From assembly GCF_900491745.1 (NCBI RefSeq), contig NZ_UETR01000005.1, positions 62,001 through 126,000 on the forward strand: 64,000 bases of DNA, read 5' to 3'. This DNA is from Amarolinea aalborgensis. GTDB lineage: Bacteria > Chloroflexota > Anaerolineae > SSC4 > Amarolineaceae. The notes under the pieces were generated by a model. That model saw only the letters and a program-made list of their open reading frames with translations, was not told the origin of the DNA and searched no databases. Below are positions 8,518 to 17,360 of the stretch, piece by piece. Made by a program: the position numbers and the translations under genes. Each line of letters begins with the position of its first letter. Position 1 is the first letter of the stretch.

Positions 8518-11500
8518 ATGCCCCACCTCACACTTTCTTTGCTTGGTGGCTTCGAGGCGCGGTTGGATGGTCAACCGATCACGACCTTTGGCACGGATAA
8601 GGCGCGCGCGCTCCTGGCCTACCTCGCCATTGAATCCGGCCGGCCTCACCGCCGCAGCGCGTTGGCCGCCCTGCTGTGGCCCGAGTTGCCGGCCAAGAAG
8701 GCCGCTCACAATCTCAGCCAAACCTTGTTACGTTTGCGACAGGCCCTGCACGAGGATGGCAGGCCAGTTCGCGCGGCGCAGCAGCCCTTTTTACTGTACA
8801 CCAGCCAGGACATCCACTTCAATCCTCTCAGCGATTATCAGCTTGATGTATCTCGTTTCACAGACCTCATCAAAGCCCGTCGGGAGCATCAGCACCCCGA
8901 CGACCAAATTTGCCAGGTCTGCGCGCAAAGACTGCAGCAGGCGGTGGCCTTGTACCGCGGCGATTTACTGGCCGGCTTCTCCCTGCGCGACGGCGTGTCG
9001 TTCGAGGAATGGCTGCTGATCGAGCAGGAGTTACGTCACAGGCAGGTCGTGGAGGCGCTGGCCGAGTTAGTGGTTTACTTTGAGCAGCGCCGCGCGCATG
9101 ACCAGGTGCAACAGTACGCCCGGCGCCTGGCGGCTCTAGAACCGTGGCACGGCCCAGCGCAATTACAGTTGATGCGCGCGTTGGCAATGGATGGGCAGGC
9201 TGGCGCCGCGCTAGATCAGTACGAGTCCTATCGCCGCACCCTGGCCGCTGAATTCGGTATTGAGCCTTCGGCAGAAGCGGCCGCGCTGTACCAGCAAATC
9301 AAAACAGGGGAAATCCAGCCGGTCGGAGACGCCAGGGTCCGCACGCGCCTGTCGAGCGGTGGTGCACAGGCAAGAAGCGATGAGCGCCGCCAGGTCACGG
9401 CGCTGATCCGCGGCCCGAAAGCCCCGGTTGATCAGGACGATCCCGAAGCGCTCTACGAGGAAATAGTGCGCTGCCGACAGCACTGCGAGGGCATCTTCGC
9501 CCGCTACGGCGGCCAACGCGGCTACTGTCAGGGCGATGAATGTCTGATCTACTTCGGCTACCAGGAAGATGCAGCCCGCCGCGCGGTGCACGCAGGACTG
9601 GCCCTGATCGCCGCACGGCAGGCGGACAGGCCGATCGCGATTGGTGTTCATACCGACTCGATGGTCGTGCACGATGAGGGCGCAGGCGCACCAGAGTTCA
9701 TCGGCGCGGCGCCTGGCGTGGCGCGTGAGTGCCAAAGAGAAGCAGGACCAGGCGAGATGATACTCTCATCGGCGACGGAACACCTGGTTCATGGCTGGTT
9801 CGACTGCGAGAATCTGGGGCGTCGGGTGTTACGCGGCTTGGCCGAACCGGTGGAACTGCACCGCGTGAAGACAGCGCCCAGCGCCCAAAGCCGCTTGGAC
9901 TGGTTCGCCCACGCGCAGCGGCTGTCCCCATTTGTCGGCCGTGCGAGTGAGATGACACAGTTGGGCGCGTGCCTGGTTGCCGCGCAGCAAGGACACGGCC
10001 GGGTGATTACGCTGAGCGGCGAACCAGGCATCGGCAAATCGCGCCTACTGTGGCAGTGGAAACAGTCTCTCCCCGCGTCAGTGAGCTGGCTAGACGCCCA
10101 ATGCTCGCCCTACTACCAGAATACGGCCTTGCATCCCATCGTCCGTTTGCTGGCGCAGATGTGCAGTGTTGCGCCCGATGATGCTCCGCCCATCATGCGC
10201 GACAAAATGGTCACCACCCTGGCACGGTTTGACCTGGCTCAACCAGCGACGGTCTGGCTATATTCGCTCCTACTGGGGTTGCCCACCGAAGCGCCGCCCC
10301 CGTCAACAATCGCCGCAGAGCAGCGTGAACACATGCGCGAGGTTTTCGTAGCGCTGCTGCAGCGCCAGGCAGCGGCGCAGCCAGTGGTGCTGGTCATCGA
10401 AGACCTGCACTGGAGTGATCCTACCACCATTGAGTGGCTCGATCGGTCATTCGACGCACTGGCGGCTGCCCCATGCCTGGTGGCGCTGACCTTTCGCTCC
10501 ACATTCACCCCCACGTGGCTGGCCCGCGCGACCATCCTCCCCATGACGCTCAAGCCCTTGAGCCAGGAGCAGGCCCAGCACCTGGTTTCCCATCTGACGG
10601 GCCACAGCAGCTTCGGCGCTGAGGTGCGACAGCGCATCGTGGCGCAGACCGATGGGGTGCCGCTGTTTGTGGAAGAAGTGACCAAGACCCTGCTGGAAGC
10701 CAACACGAAGGCAAGTGAGGTTGCGGAGAGCTCCAGAGTCGCCCTGGCGATTCCCGCTACCCTACGCGACTCGTTACTAGCGCGGCTCGACTCGTTGGGT
10801 GCGGCGAAGCAAATCGCCCAATGGGCCGCGGTGCTGGGCCACGAGTTCTCCTATGCTGTCTTACACGCCGCGACGTCGTTTACCGAAGCCCGTTTGCGGA
10901 ACGACCTGGCGCAGCTCGTCGCCGCGGAACTAATCAGCCCACAGGGCGAGACGCAGCAGGGGACGTATGCGTTCAGACACGCGCTGATTCAGGAAGCCGT
11001 CTACGCGTCGCTGCTGACGCGCACGCGCCAGGACTATCACCGGCGGATTGCGGAGACCCTGGCTGCCCACTTTCTCCCTCTCGTCGAAACGCAGCCCGAA
11101 GTCCTGGCGCAGCACTACAGCCAGGCGGGATTGGACACTGAAGCGGTTGAGTACTGGCTGCGGGCGGGCGAGCGAGCCACTGCGCAAGGCGCCACGCGGG
11201 AAGCCAGAATATTCTTTGACCGCGCCCTGGCGCGGATTGGGCCTCGGGATGACGAGCAGCGCTGGCGGGCGCTTGGGGGGCGTGAAACAGCCCTCTTCTT
11301 CCGCGGAGAGCGAGCGGCGCAAAGAGCGGACATCGCCGCCATGTTGGAGCTGGCCGAAACCAGCGCTGATGACACGCGGCGGGCGCAAGCCCAAACGCGC
11401 CTTGCGCGGTACGCCGGCTCGCTGGCCGACTATCGCCAGCAGTTGGAGGCCGCGCAGGTTGCGATCGCGGCAGCCGGCCGCGCCAACGCCTCTGCTTTGG

Positions 11501-12456
11501 AGGCAGAAGCGCTGACTTTCAAGGTGACGGCTTTGATGCGACTGGGAGAACGCGGGACGCTCGAACAAACCGTGGAGCAGACGCTGGCGCAGGCGCAAAA
11601 GACCGAAGATGACACTGTTCAGGCCTACGCGACGGCGGCGGCAGCGCTTTACTATTTCGAAGAAGGCGACCTTGCGCGCGCCGTGCAGTTATTATCCCAG
11701 AGCTTGGAGGCCGCCAAGCGCGCCCAGGTTCGCCACCTGGATTTGGAGAGTCAGTATTACGGACATCTTGGCTTCACGTACGCACAATTGGGTTTGTACA
11801 CACAGGCGCGTGATGTGCTGGAAGCGGGACTCGAGCTGGCCGATTTGATGGGCATTGGCAGATACCAGGCCTATCAGATGCTCCACTTAGGCTTCGTACA
11901 CTGGCGGCTTGGTGATTACGGCACAGCTGTCCGCATGGAGGAACAGGCATTACAGGAGTACCTGGCAACCGGCGACGCTTTTGGTCAAGCCGCGTGTCAG
12001 GCCCACCTGGGCTTCATTCTGGAAGACGCGGGGCATTGGGATGCCGCGGAAGCCTATTTGATGGAAGCCAGCGCCGGCTTTGCTCGCATCGGCGTAGACG
12101 CGGACAGGATCGAAACGCAAGCCGTAGCCGCGCGCTGCGCGCTGGCAAGGCGACGGCAGGATGAGGCGCGCCAGTTAGCGATCGAGGTGTGGCATGACCT
12201 GGTTGAACATGGCAATGCAGGGCTGGACTCGCCGGCGCGGGTATACCTGTGTCTCGCCGATGTGTTCGCAGCGGTCGAAATGCGTGACGCAGCCGTCTCG
12301 CCGGGCACGATCCTCGACACAGGCTACCGAGCACTGATCGCGGTGGCAGGCAAGATCAGCAGGCTCGAATGGCGCCAGTCGTTCCTTGAAAATGTGGCCG
12401 AGAACCGGATTTTGATTGAGCGCTGGAAGATGTGGCACGCGGCGACGCTTTCTTGA
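8518..12456 (+). CDS. BTAD/SARP-type regulator with degenerate cyclase, STAND ATPase and TPR domains
   Basis: A 1,312-residue regulator. Residues 1-95 form an OmpR-like winged helix of the SARP type (LLGGFEARLDG, KARALLAYLA). About 100-260 is the BTAD bacterial activator domain. About 300-455 is homologous to class III adenylate cyclase (GGQRGYCQGDECLIYFGY). About 480-870 is an AAA/STAND ATPase with Walker A GEPGIGKS (501-508) and Walker B VVLVIEDLHW (about 623). The rest is TPR repeats. Such proteins sense ligands or partners through TPRs and activate transcription. The first metal-binding Asp of the cyclase domain is missing (ALIRGPKAP where FCDLVGST-like sequence is expected), so it is probably not catalytic. 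ATG 8518 begins directly at the DNA-binding domain. Confidence 0.93.
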   Translation: MPHLTLSLLGGFEARLDGQPITTFGTDKARALLAYLAIESGRPHRRSALAALLWPELPAKKAAHNLSQTLLRLRQALHEDGRPVRAAQQPFLLYTSQDIHFNPLSDYQLDVSRFTDLIKARREHQHPDDQICQVCAQRLQQAVALYRGDLLAGFSLRDGVSFEEWLLIEQELRHRQVVEALAELVVYFEQRRAHDQVQQYARRLAALEPWHGPAQLQLMRALAMDGQAGAALDQYESYRRTLAAEFGIEPSAEAAALYQQIKTGEIQPVGDARVRTRLSSGGAQARSDERRQVTALIRGPKAPVDQDDPEALYEEIVRCRQHCEGIFARYGGQRGYCQGDECLIYFGYQEDAARRAVHAGLALIAARQADRPIAIGVHTDSMVVHDEGAGAPEFIGAAPGVARECQREAGPGEMILSSATEHLVHGWFDCENLGRRVLRGLAEPVELHRVKTAPSAQSRLDWFAHAQRLSPFVGRASEMTQLGACLVAAQQGHGRVITLSGEPGIGKSRLLWQWKQSLPASVSWLDAQCSPYYQNTALHPIVRLLAQMCSVAPDDAPPIMRDKMVTTLARFDLAQPATVWLYSLLLGLPTEAPPPSTIAAEQREHMREVFVALLQRQAAAQPVVLVIEDLHWSDPTTIEWLDRSFDALAAAPCLVALTFRSTFTPTWLARATILPMTLKPLSQEQAQHLVSHLTGHSSFGAEVRQRIVAQTDGVPLFVEEVTKTLLEANTKASEVAESSRVALAIPATLRDSLLARLDSLGAAKQIAQWAAVLGHEFSYAVLHAATSFTEARLRNDLAQLVAAELISPQGETQQGTYAFRHALIQEAVYASLLTRTRQDYHRRIAETLAAHFLPLVETQPEVLAQHYSQAGLDTEAVEYWLRAGERATAQGATREARIFFDRALARIGPRDDEQRWRALGGRETALFFRGERAAQRADIAAMLELAETSADDTRRAQAQTRLARYAGSLADYRQQLEAAQVAIAAAGRANASALEAEALTFKVTALMRLGERGTLEQTVEQTLAQAQKTEDDTVQAYATAAAALYYFEEGDLARAVQLLSQSLEAAKRAQVRHLDLESQYYGHLGFTYAQLGLYTQARDVLEAGLELADLMGIGRYQAYQMLHLGFVHWRLGDYGTAVRMEEQALQEYLATGDAFGQAACQAHLGFILEDAGHWDAAEAYLMEASAGFARIGVDADRIETQAVAARCALARRRQDEARQLAIEVWHDLVEHGNAGLDSPARVYLCLADVFAAVEMRDAAVSPGTILDTGYRALIAVAGKISRLEWRQSFLENVAENRILIERWKMWHAATLS

Positions 12457-12530
12457 CCAAAACGCTGGCTAGAGACAGGCCGCAAGGCTGCATCCACCCA
12501 AATCCAGCGTTCAGATCCTTTGCCCTTTGT

Positions 12531-12577
12531 ACTTCGTGCCATGCACTCTGCACTTCTCTGTTCAGCATTCACCCTCC
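12531..12577. repeat. Heptamer-type short repeat array H2
   Basis: Contains TTTGTACTTCG, TGCACTCTGCACTTC and TTCAGCATTCACC. It is the same family as H1, H3 and H4, in the gap between the convergent regulator and transglutaminase-like genes. Confidence 0.65.
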
Positions 12578-12582
12578 CTCCT

Positions 12583-13236
12583 TCACGAATCGCCCATGCC
12601 TGGCGGGTGCAGGTTGCGCACAGCCGGTTTGACGGTGGGGACAGGGAAGCGCTTGCTGCGCACGAAGCGCAGGCTGCTGTCGCGCACTTCGTAAAAGAGC
12701 AGCGGATGCCCAAAAGCGTACGGGTTCTCCTGCAGCGCCTCTTCGAAGTCCAACCAGGCGTCGGCAAAAACCAGGCTGTTGCTGATCATGCGCCAGCGGC
12801 CGGCCCGGCGAAAGAGGCAAATCACGTGCGGCGCCATCAGCAGCCCTTGCCGCCCCCAAGAAAAGGGGTCGGTGATGATGGTGACAACGAAGACCTCATT
12901 CGCTGCGTCGGCAAACGGCTTGACCTGGTTGGCGGCCAGGTACGCCAGGCCATCGCAATCGTCGCGAAAAGCGTCCCCATGCGCCCATTGCCACTCAGCG
13001 TTTGCCAGGTTGGGAAAGATATCGAACGCGCCGTTGAACGGGTCAGCTTTCCATTCGGTGTGCTGCTCCCACCACTGGGCAAACTCATGCAGATCGCCAA
13101 CGCCGTGCAGAGTTGGCGGCAGCCCCGGTCGCGTCAGATTGGACAGCTTCGACAGCGGCACCTTACCGACGCGAAACCACCAGCCCAAAACCAGGGCATA
13201 GAGGGTCAACAACAGCCGTTGCCACCGAGAATACAC
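12583..13236 (-). CDS. Transglutaminase-like hypothetical protein
   Basis: About 217 residues. A hydrophobic N-terminal segment (RLLLTLYALVLGWWF) suggests membrane association. The core AEWQWAHGDAFRDDCDGLAYLAANQV has a Cys in DDCDG. Downstream, MAPHVICLF supplies a His and WRMISNS a polar residue. This order and spacing suggest a transglutaminase/cysteine-protease-like fold (Cys-His-Asn/Asp), which is my inference. The GTG at 13236 has a GGGGG stretch upstream. The open frame extends to a TTG at 13269, but that lies inside a short-repeat array. The + strand frame over the same region gives an implausible protein. Confidence 0.72.
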   Translation of the reverse strand: MYSRWQRLLLTLYALVLGWWFRVGKVPLSKLSNLTRPGLPPTLHGVGDLHEFAQWWEQHTEWKADPFNGAFDIFPNLANAEWQWAHGDAFRDDCDGLAYLAANQVKPFADAANEVFVVTIITDPFSWGRQGLLMAPHVICLFRRAGRWRMISNSLVFADAWLDFEEALQENPYAFGHPLLFYEVRDSSLRFVRSKRFPVPTVKPAVRNLHPPGMGDS

Positions 13237-13252
13237 GAAACCCCCATCAGCG

Positions 13253-13362
13253 CGAAGTGCAGAGTGCAAAGTGCAAAGTGCAAAATGTCGAATGCGGAAT
13301 GCTGAACGCTGAATGAGGAATGGGAAGCGGACTTCCCATGCAGCATTCAGCGTTTCCCGTTA
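13253..13362. repeat. Heptamer-type short repeat array H3
   Basis: AGTGCAG, AGTGCAA, AGTGCAA, AGTGCAA is followed by GAATGCG, GAATGCT, GAACGCT, GAATGAG, GAATGGG, each a 7-nt unit, then the inverse form. It lies between the transglutaminase-like gene and the UDP-xylose synthase gene and could add residues to the former's N-terminus if a TTG start is used. Confidence 0.75.
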
Positions 13363-13377
13363 AGCTTTGCGGCTGAG

Positions 13378-14331
13378 TTACCCCGCCAAAAGGCCGCGCA
13401 TCTTCATGCGCTGCCTGAAATCTTCGATCGTGCGCGCCAGGCCTTCGCGCACCTCAATGCGCGGCTCCCATCCGAGCACGCGCCGGGCCTTCGAAATGTC
13501 CGGCTTGCGCTGCTTAGGGTCGTCCACGGGCAGAGGTTTGTAGATAATTCCGGCCCGATTGCCGGTCAGTTCGTTGACGATGTGGGCGAATTCAAGCATC
13601 GTGAACTCGTTGGGGTTGCCGATGTTGACCGGCTGCACTTCGGCAGACATGAGAAGACGATAGATGCCGTCCACTTCATCCGTGACAAAGCAGAAGGAGC
13701 GGGTCTGGCTGCCGTCGCCGTAGACCGTCAACGGCTCGCCGCGCAAGGCCTGCGTCAGGTAATTGGGCACCACGCGGCCATCGTCCAGGCGCATGCGCGG
13801 CCCGTAGGTATTGAAGATGCGCACGATGCGCGTCTCCACACCATGATGAAAGTTGTAGGCCATCGTCAGCGCCTCCGCAAAGCGCTTGGCTTCATCGTAG
13901 ACCCCACGCGGGCCAATCGGATTGACATTGCCCCAGTAGCTCTCCGGCTGCGGATGCACCAGGGGATCGCCGTACACTTCCGATGTGGATGCGATCAGGA
14001 AGCGCGCGCCCTTCGCCAGCGCCAAACCGAGGGCATTCAAGGCGCCTACGGAGTTGACCTTCATGATCGGAATGGGGATCTTAGGGAAATCCACTGGGCT
14101 GGCCGGCGATGCCAGGTGCAGCACCGCGTGCAGCGGCCCAGCGATGTAGATGTATTTCGTCACATCATGTTTGATGAATTCAAAATCCGGGCGTCCGTTC
14201 AGGTGTGCGATGTTGTCGGTATTGCCCGTGATGAGATTGTCCATGGCGATGACGCTGTGCCCTTCGGCCAACAGTCGATCGCACAGATGTGAGCCGATGA
14301 ACCCGGCCCCACCGGTGACGAGAATTCGCAT
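13378..14331 (-). CDS. uxs: UDP-glucuronate decarboxylase (UDP-xylose synthase)
   Basis: A 317-residue short-chain dehydrogenase/epimerase. The NAD-binding motif GGAGFIGSHL is at residues 7-16. The catalytic part is STSEVYGDP..YDEAKRF (Ser, Tyr, Lys). NTYGPRMRLDDGRVVPN and the YGDGSQTRSFCFV segment are characteristic of UXS. It converts UDP-glucuronate to UDP-xylose for polysaccharide synthesis in the cytoplasm. ATG 14331 is chosen because MRILVTGG is the domain start and AAAGGA lies upstream; the frame further upstream runs through a repeat. It heads the exopolysaccharide region. The related dTDP-glucose dehydratases are less likely. Confidence 0.92.
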   Translation of the reverse strand: MRILVTGGAGFIGSHLCDRLLAEGHSVIAMDNLITGNTDNIAHLNGRPDFEFIKHDVTKYIYIAGPLHAVLHLASPASPVDFPKIPIPIMKVNSVGALNALGLALAKGARFLIASTSEVYGDPLVHPQPESYWGNVNPIGPRGVYDEAKRFAEALTMAYNFHHGVETRIVRIFNTYGPRMRLDDGRVVPNYLTQALRGEPLTVYGDGSQTRSFCFVTDEVDGIYRLLMSAEVQPVNIGNPNEFTMLEFAHIVNELTGNRAGIIYKPLPVDDPKQRKPDISKARRVLGWEPRIEVREGLARTIEDFRQRMKMRGLLAG

Positions 14332-14365
14332 GCATGATTCCTTTCTGTGTCGTTGGCTCGGATCT

Positions 14366-14400
14366 TGAGACCAGAGATCGGAGATCAGGGATTGTCGGGG
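14366..14400. repeat. Heptamer-type repeat array H5 (GAGATYR family)
   Basis: Units GAGACCA, GAGATCG, GAGATCA, GGGATTG in a 7-nt period between the UXS start and the stop of the next gene. Same family as the in-gene arrays at 15470 and 24731. Confidence 0.65.
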
Positions 14401-17360
14401 TCCGATGCCCCGTGCGCCGTCAGGGACGCTGTGGCCTGCGGCAGACTGCCGAAAACTCCTGCACACAAGAAGAAAAAGTAGGACAAATCCACCAGGAAGA
14501 GCGAGTTGTCCACCAGGCCGTGGGCCAGTCCGGCGGCAAGGCCGGCCAGGAGGCCCAGAATCGCCGCCCGTTCATGACCTTCTGCAAGGGACTGGTAGAC
14601 CCGCCAACCCGTCCGCGCGACGCCAAAAAACAGCCAGGCGCCGGCGGCGACGCCAACCAAACCGAGGCGCGTCCAGAAGTCAAGCAAGATGTTGTGGGGG
14701 TGGCTCAGGTTAAGTTCCTCCCAGGCGCTGGGCAGAACATAGCGTGTGCGGTAGGCGTACAGGAAATTGTCCGGACCGACCCCCAACCAGGGAAAATCGA
14801 GCGCCATGTTCCAGGCGCCGCGCCACAATTTCAGGCGTACGAAGCTGGTGCCGGCTTGAAAATCGAGCAGGCCGGCAAAGCGCGCGGCGCCGGTCTGCAG
14901 GACAGCGATCAGTCCCAGGGCGCCAAGTCCAATCCCGCCCAAAGCCAGGCGCAAAGCCTTGCCGCGGCGCAGCAGACCGATGAAGAGCAGCCCGGCCGGC
15001 AGGCCAAGGATAAGCGCGCCACGCGAAAACGTCAAGATCAGGCACGGCAGCACGAGCGCAGCCAGGCCGCCGTAGAGCCAGCGTCGGCGACCTGCGCCGA
15101 AGGCCGCCACCGTCACCAGCAAGGGCAGCACACGTTCCAGGTAGAGAGCCAGGTTATTGGGCGAGCCGTAGAAGGCGCGCACTCGCCCCACGCCCTCCGC
15201 CTGGATGATGTCCGCGCCCAGGATGGCCTGCCCCAGGCCAACCAGCGCGACCGCTGCCGCGCCCAACGCCAGGCCATCGAGCAGATACCACAGCGCTGCC
15301 CGTCCAGAGTGCGCGATCGTGAGGAGGCGGCTGACCAGAAAGTAGAAAATCGCCGCATCCAGGAAGACGGTGCGAAACTCATGGCTGGCAACGCCGAAGT
15401 TCACCGCGCCCAGGGTGCTGAGAAGGGCCGCGGCCAGAAAGATCGCGACCGGCAGATCGAGAGGAGCCCGGAGATTGGAGATTAGAGACCGGGGAGCGGG
15501 TTGGGGTGAAAGCTCTGCTGCGGAGAAAAAGTGAGTCAGCAGGCAGGAGGCCAGGTAAAGCACAAGGCACAGCCAGGTGAGCAGTTCGGGCGCCGCGAAG
15601 GCGAAACCGAGCAGGCGGACAGGGCGCTGGAAGAAGGGCAGCGTGAAGGCGATCAGAAACAACAGAAGCTGCGCGGCCCATTCCAAGAGGATCGAGGCGG
15701 TCATCGCCAAACCGCCCGCCACGATTGGGTTCACCGTGAAGGTGTGCGAGCGGCGCCACCACCGCGCCGCGAGACTCCCGAGCAGGCCAGCAAGCAGCAA
15801 GAGCCAGCCAAGTAGACGCCAGGGACCGGTCGCAGGAAGGTCATCAGTAACCGTCAAGGCCAGCAGCGGCCATTGCCCCCAGCCCCCCACCGGGCGCACG
15901 ATCACCTGGTGTTCACCGGGCGCCAGATGATCGGCCACGGTAACAGTGGCGCGTGCGGCGAACGGATCATGCAGCACCAGAATCGCCTCGCCGTTCTCCT
16001 GACGGGGTAAGGCGTTGGCCGGTTGGCCGTCTACGCTGATGACCAGGTAGGCCCAGTAGCTGCCGCGCTGCACCTCCAGGTCAAGGCGGCGGCCGGCGAA
16101 ACGGAAAGTCAACGCGTCGTCCGGGGAGCGGGACGGATCCGCGGCCAGGGGCGTGGCGCGCCAGCCGCCGGTGTAGTGCAGCGCAGGCGCCGTTGGCCGA
16201 TGGCGGCCAGGCGGCAGCACATCGTTGGGAGCAGACGCGGTCTGCGCCAGGGTTGCCAGCAGCGGGCGTTCGACGCCATCGGGCTGGCGCAGGGCAAAGC
16301 CCCAGTGCGCATCGGCGGCGAGCTGCGGCTGATAGCCGGCCCACAGCCAACCATGCAGCCAGGGCCAGCGCTGCGCCAGGGCCAGCGCTTGCGCCGCATA
16401 CGTGATCTGCTGATCCTCAGTCACCGCAGGCCACGGCGCAGGTGTGTCAGCCGCGCCAGCAGGCGGAGCATACCAACCGCAGGCCACAGCCCACAAGGGC
16501 CTGTCGGGCAGGCCGTGGCGCAGCAGAACATTGTGCAGCAGCTCGGCGCGGCGGTAGTTGAGCCGAGCCAGGGCTGGCGCGTCCGCAGGCGCCTGGTCGA
16601 AACCGTAGGGCGCGATAGCCACCGCGTCAAACCAGCCGCTGGCCCCGGCCGCCAGCAGCTGCTCCAAAAAGGCGATGTCGCTGAGGTTGGCGCCGCCGGT
16701 TTCCAGGGTGGGCGCCAGACTGGCCGTCAACACGACGCTGTCCGGATCTGCAGCTTTGATCTGGGCATAGCCCTCACGCAGCAGACCCGCGTAGGCCGTG
16801 GGGTCAACCCAGCGCGCGCCCCAGTGCGGCGCGATGTTTGGCTCATCCCACACCTGGTAGAGGTGAATTTTGCCCGCGTAGCGCGCAGCCAGGCGGGCCG
16901 CAAAGCGACCAAAATCGGCCTGTTCCAACGGCGGCGCCAGGGGATTGGCGCGGTCCACCGCAGCCCGCGCCCAGGCCGGCGAGCCGTCAAGCACCGCCAG
17001 CAGTTCAATACCGTTGGCATTGGCTGCGGCCACAATGCGATCGTAGGCATCCCAGGTGAACTGCCCGGCCGCCGGCTCGATCTGACCCCAGTCGAAGGGC
17101 TGACGGACGGTGGTCAGGCCAAGCTGCGCCAGGCGGCTGAGGGCAGCAGAGAGAGCCGCCTCATCGTAACTGGTGAGATCTGCGTTGACGCCAACGCGCA
17201 GCCGCTCAGGCGCCCAGGGCAGCGGCGGCGGCGGCGGGGCTGGCCGGCTCAGCAGCCACAGCGCGGATACCATCGCAGCGATGCTGACCGCCAGCGCCAG
17301 CGCGCGACCGTATCTATGAACTCCTGAAGCGATCACGGCAGGCTCACCAGGTAAACGCAC
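14385..17360 (-). CDS. Fusion of glycoside-hydrolase-like domain and O-antigen ligase/polymerase
   Basis: A 991-residue membrane protein with an unusual architecture. After an N-terminal membrane segment (ALALAVSIAAMVSALWLL), residues about 55-380 form a TIM-barrel glycoside hydrolase similar to GH39/GH5 types: TTVRQPFDWGQIEP, then WDEPN with probable acid/base Glu173. A beta-sandwich-like part follows (about 390-500). From about 510 there are many transmembrane segments with the Wzy/WaaL O-antigen ligase pattern (GSPNNLALYLERVLPLL, TFSRGALILG, WLGVGPDNF, LSHPHNILLDFW). The start is GTG at 17360, directly after the upstream gene's TGA, suggesting translational coupling. A heptamer repeat lies inside the gene (15470-15494). 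Hydrolase and ligase/polymerase roles are inferred from family similarity; the substrate is unknown. Confidence 0.85.
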   Translation of the reverse strand: MRLPGEPAVIASGVHRYGRALALAVSIAAMVSALWLLSRPAPPPPPLPWAPERLRVGVNADLTSYDEAALSAALSRLAQLGLTTVRQPFDWGQIEPAAGQFTWDAYDRIVAAANANGIELLAVLDGSPAWARAAVDRANPLAPPLEQADFGRFAARLAARYAGKIHLYQVWDEPNIAPHWGARWVDPTAYAGLLREGYAQIKAADPDSVVLTASLAPTLETGGANLSDIAFLEQLLAAGASGWFDAVAIAPYGFDQAPADAPALARLNYRRAELLHNVLLRHGLPDRPLWAVACGWYAPPAGAADTPAPWPAVTEDQQITYAAQALALAQRWPWLHGWLWAGYQPQLAADAHWGFALRQPDGVERPLLATLAQTASAPNDVLPPGRHRPTAPALHYTGGWRATPLAADPSRSPDDALTFRFAGRRLDLEVQRGSYWAYLVISVDGQPANALPRQENGEAILVLHDPFAARATVTVADHLAPGEHQVIVRPVGGWGQWPLLALTVTDDLPATGPWRLLGWLLLLAGLLGSLAARWWRRSHTFTVNPIVAGGLAMTASILLEWAAQLLLFLIAFTLPFFQRPVRLLGFAFAAPELLTWLCLVLYLASCLLTHFFSAAELSPQPAPRSLISNLRAPLDLPVAIFLAAALLSTLGAVNFGVASHEFRTVFLDAAIFYFLVSRLLTIAHSGRAALWYLLDGLALGAAAVALVGLGQAILGADIIQAEGVGRVRAFYGSPNNLALYLERVLPLLVTVAAFGAGRRRWLYGGLAALVLPCLILTFSRGALILGLPAGLLFIGLLRRGKALRLALGGIGLGALGLIAVLQTGAARFAGLLDFQAGTSFVRLKLWRGAWNMALDFPWLGVGPDNFLYAYRTRYVLPSAWEELNLSHPHNILLDFWTRLGLVGVAAGAWLFFGVARTGWRVYQSLAEGHERAAILGLLAGLAAGLAHGLVDNSLFLVDLSYFFFLCAGVFGSLPQATASLTAHGASDPDNP
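15470..15494. repeat. In-gene heptamer repeat H6
   Basis: GGAGATT, GGAGATT, AGAGACC on the + strand. It encodes part of the polar linker between the ligase-domain membrane segments (PRSLISNLRAP) and is the same heptamer family as 14366 and 24731. Confidence 0.65.

Noticed and set aside
12520..13305. 261-codon + strand open frame
   Set aside because: The minus strand gives a protein with a membrane segment and a plausible catalytic order; the + frame begins and ends in short repeats and looks random.
16023..17327. 434-codon + strand open frame
   Set aside because: Antisense to the glycoside-hydrolase-like domain, which has clear motifs on the minus strand.
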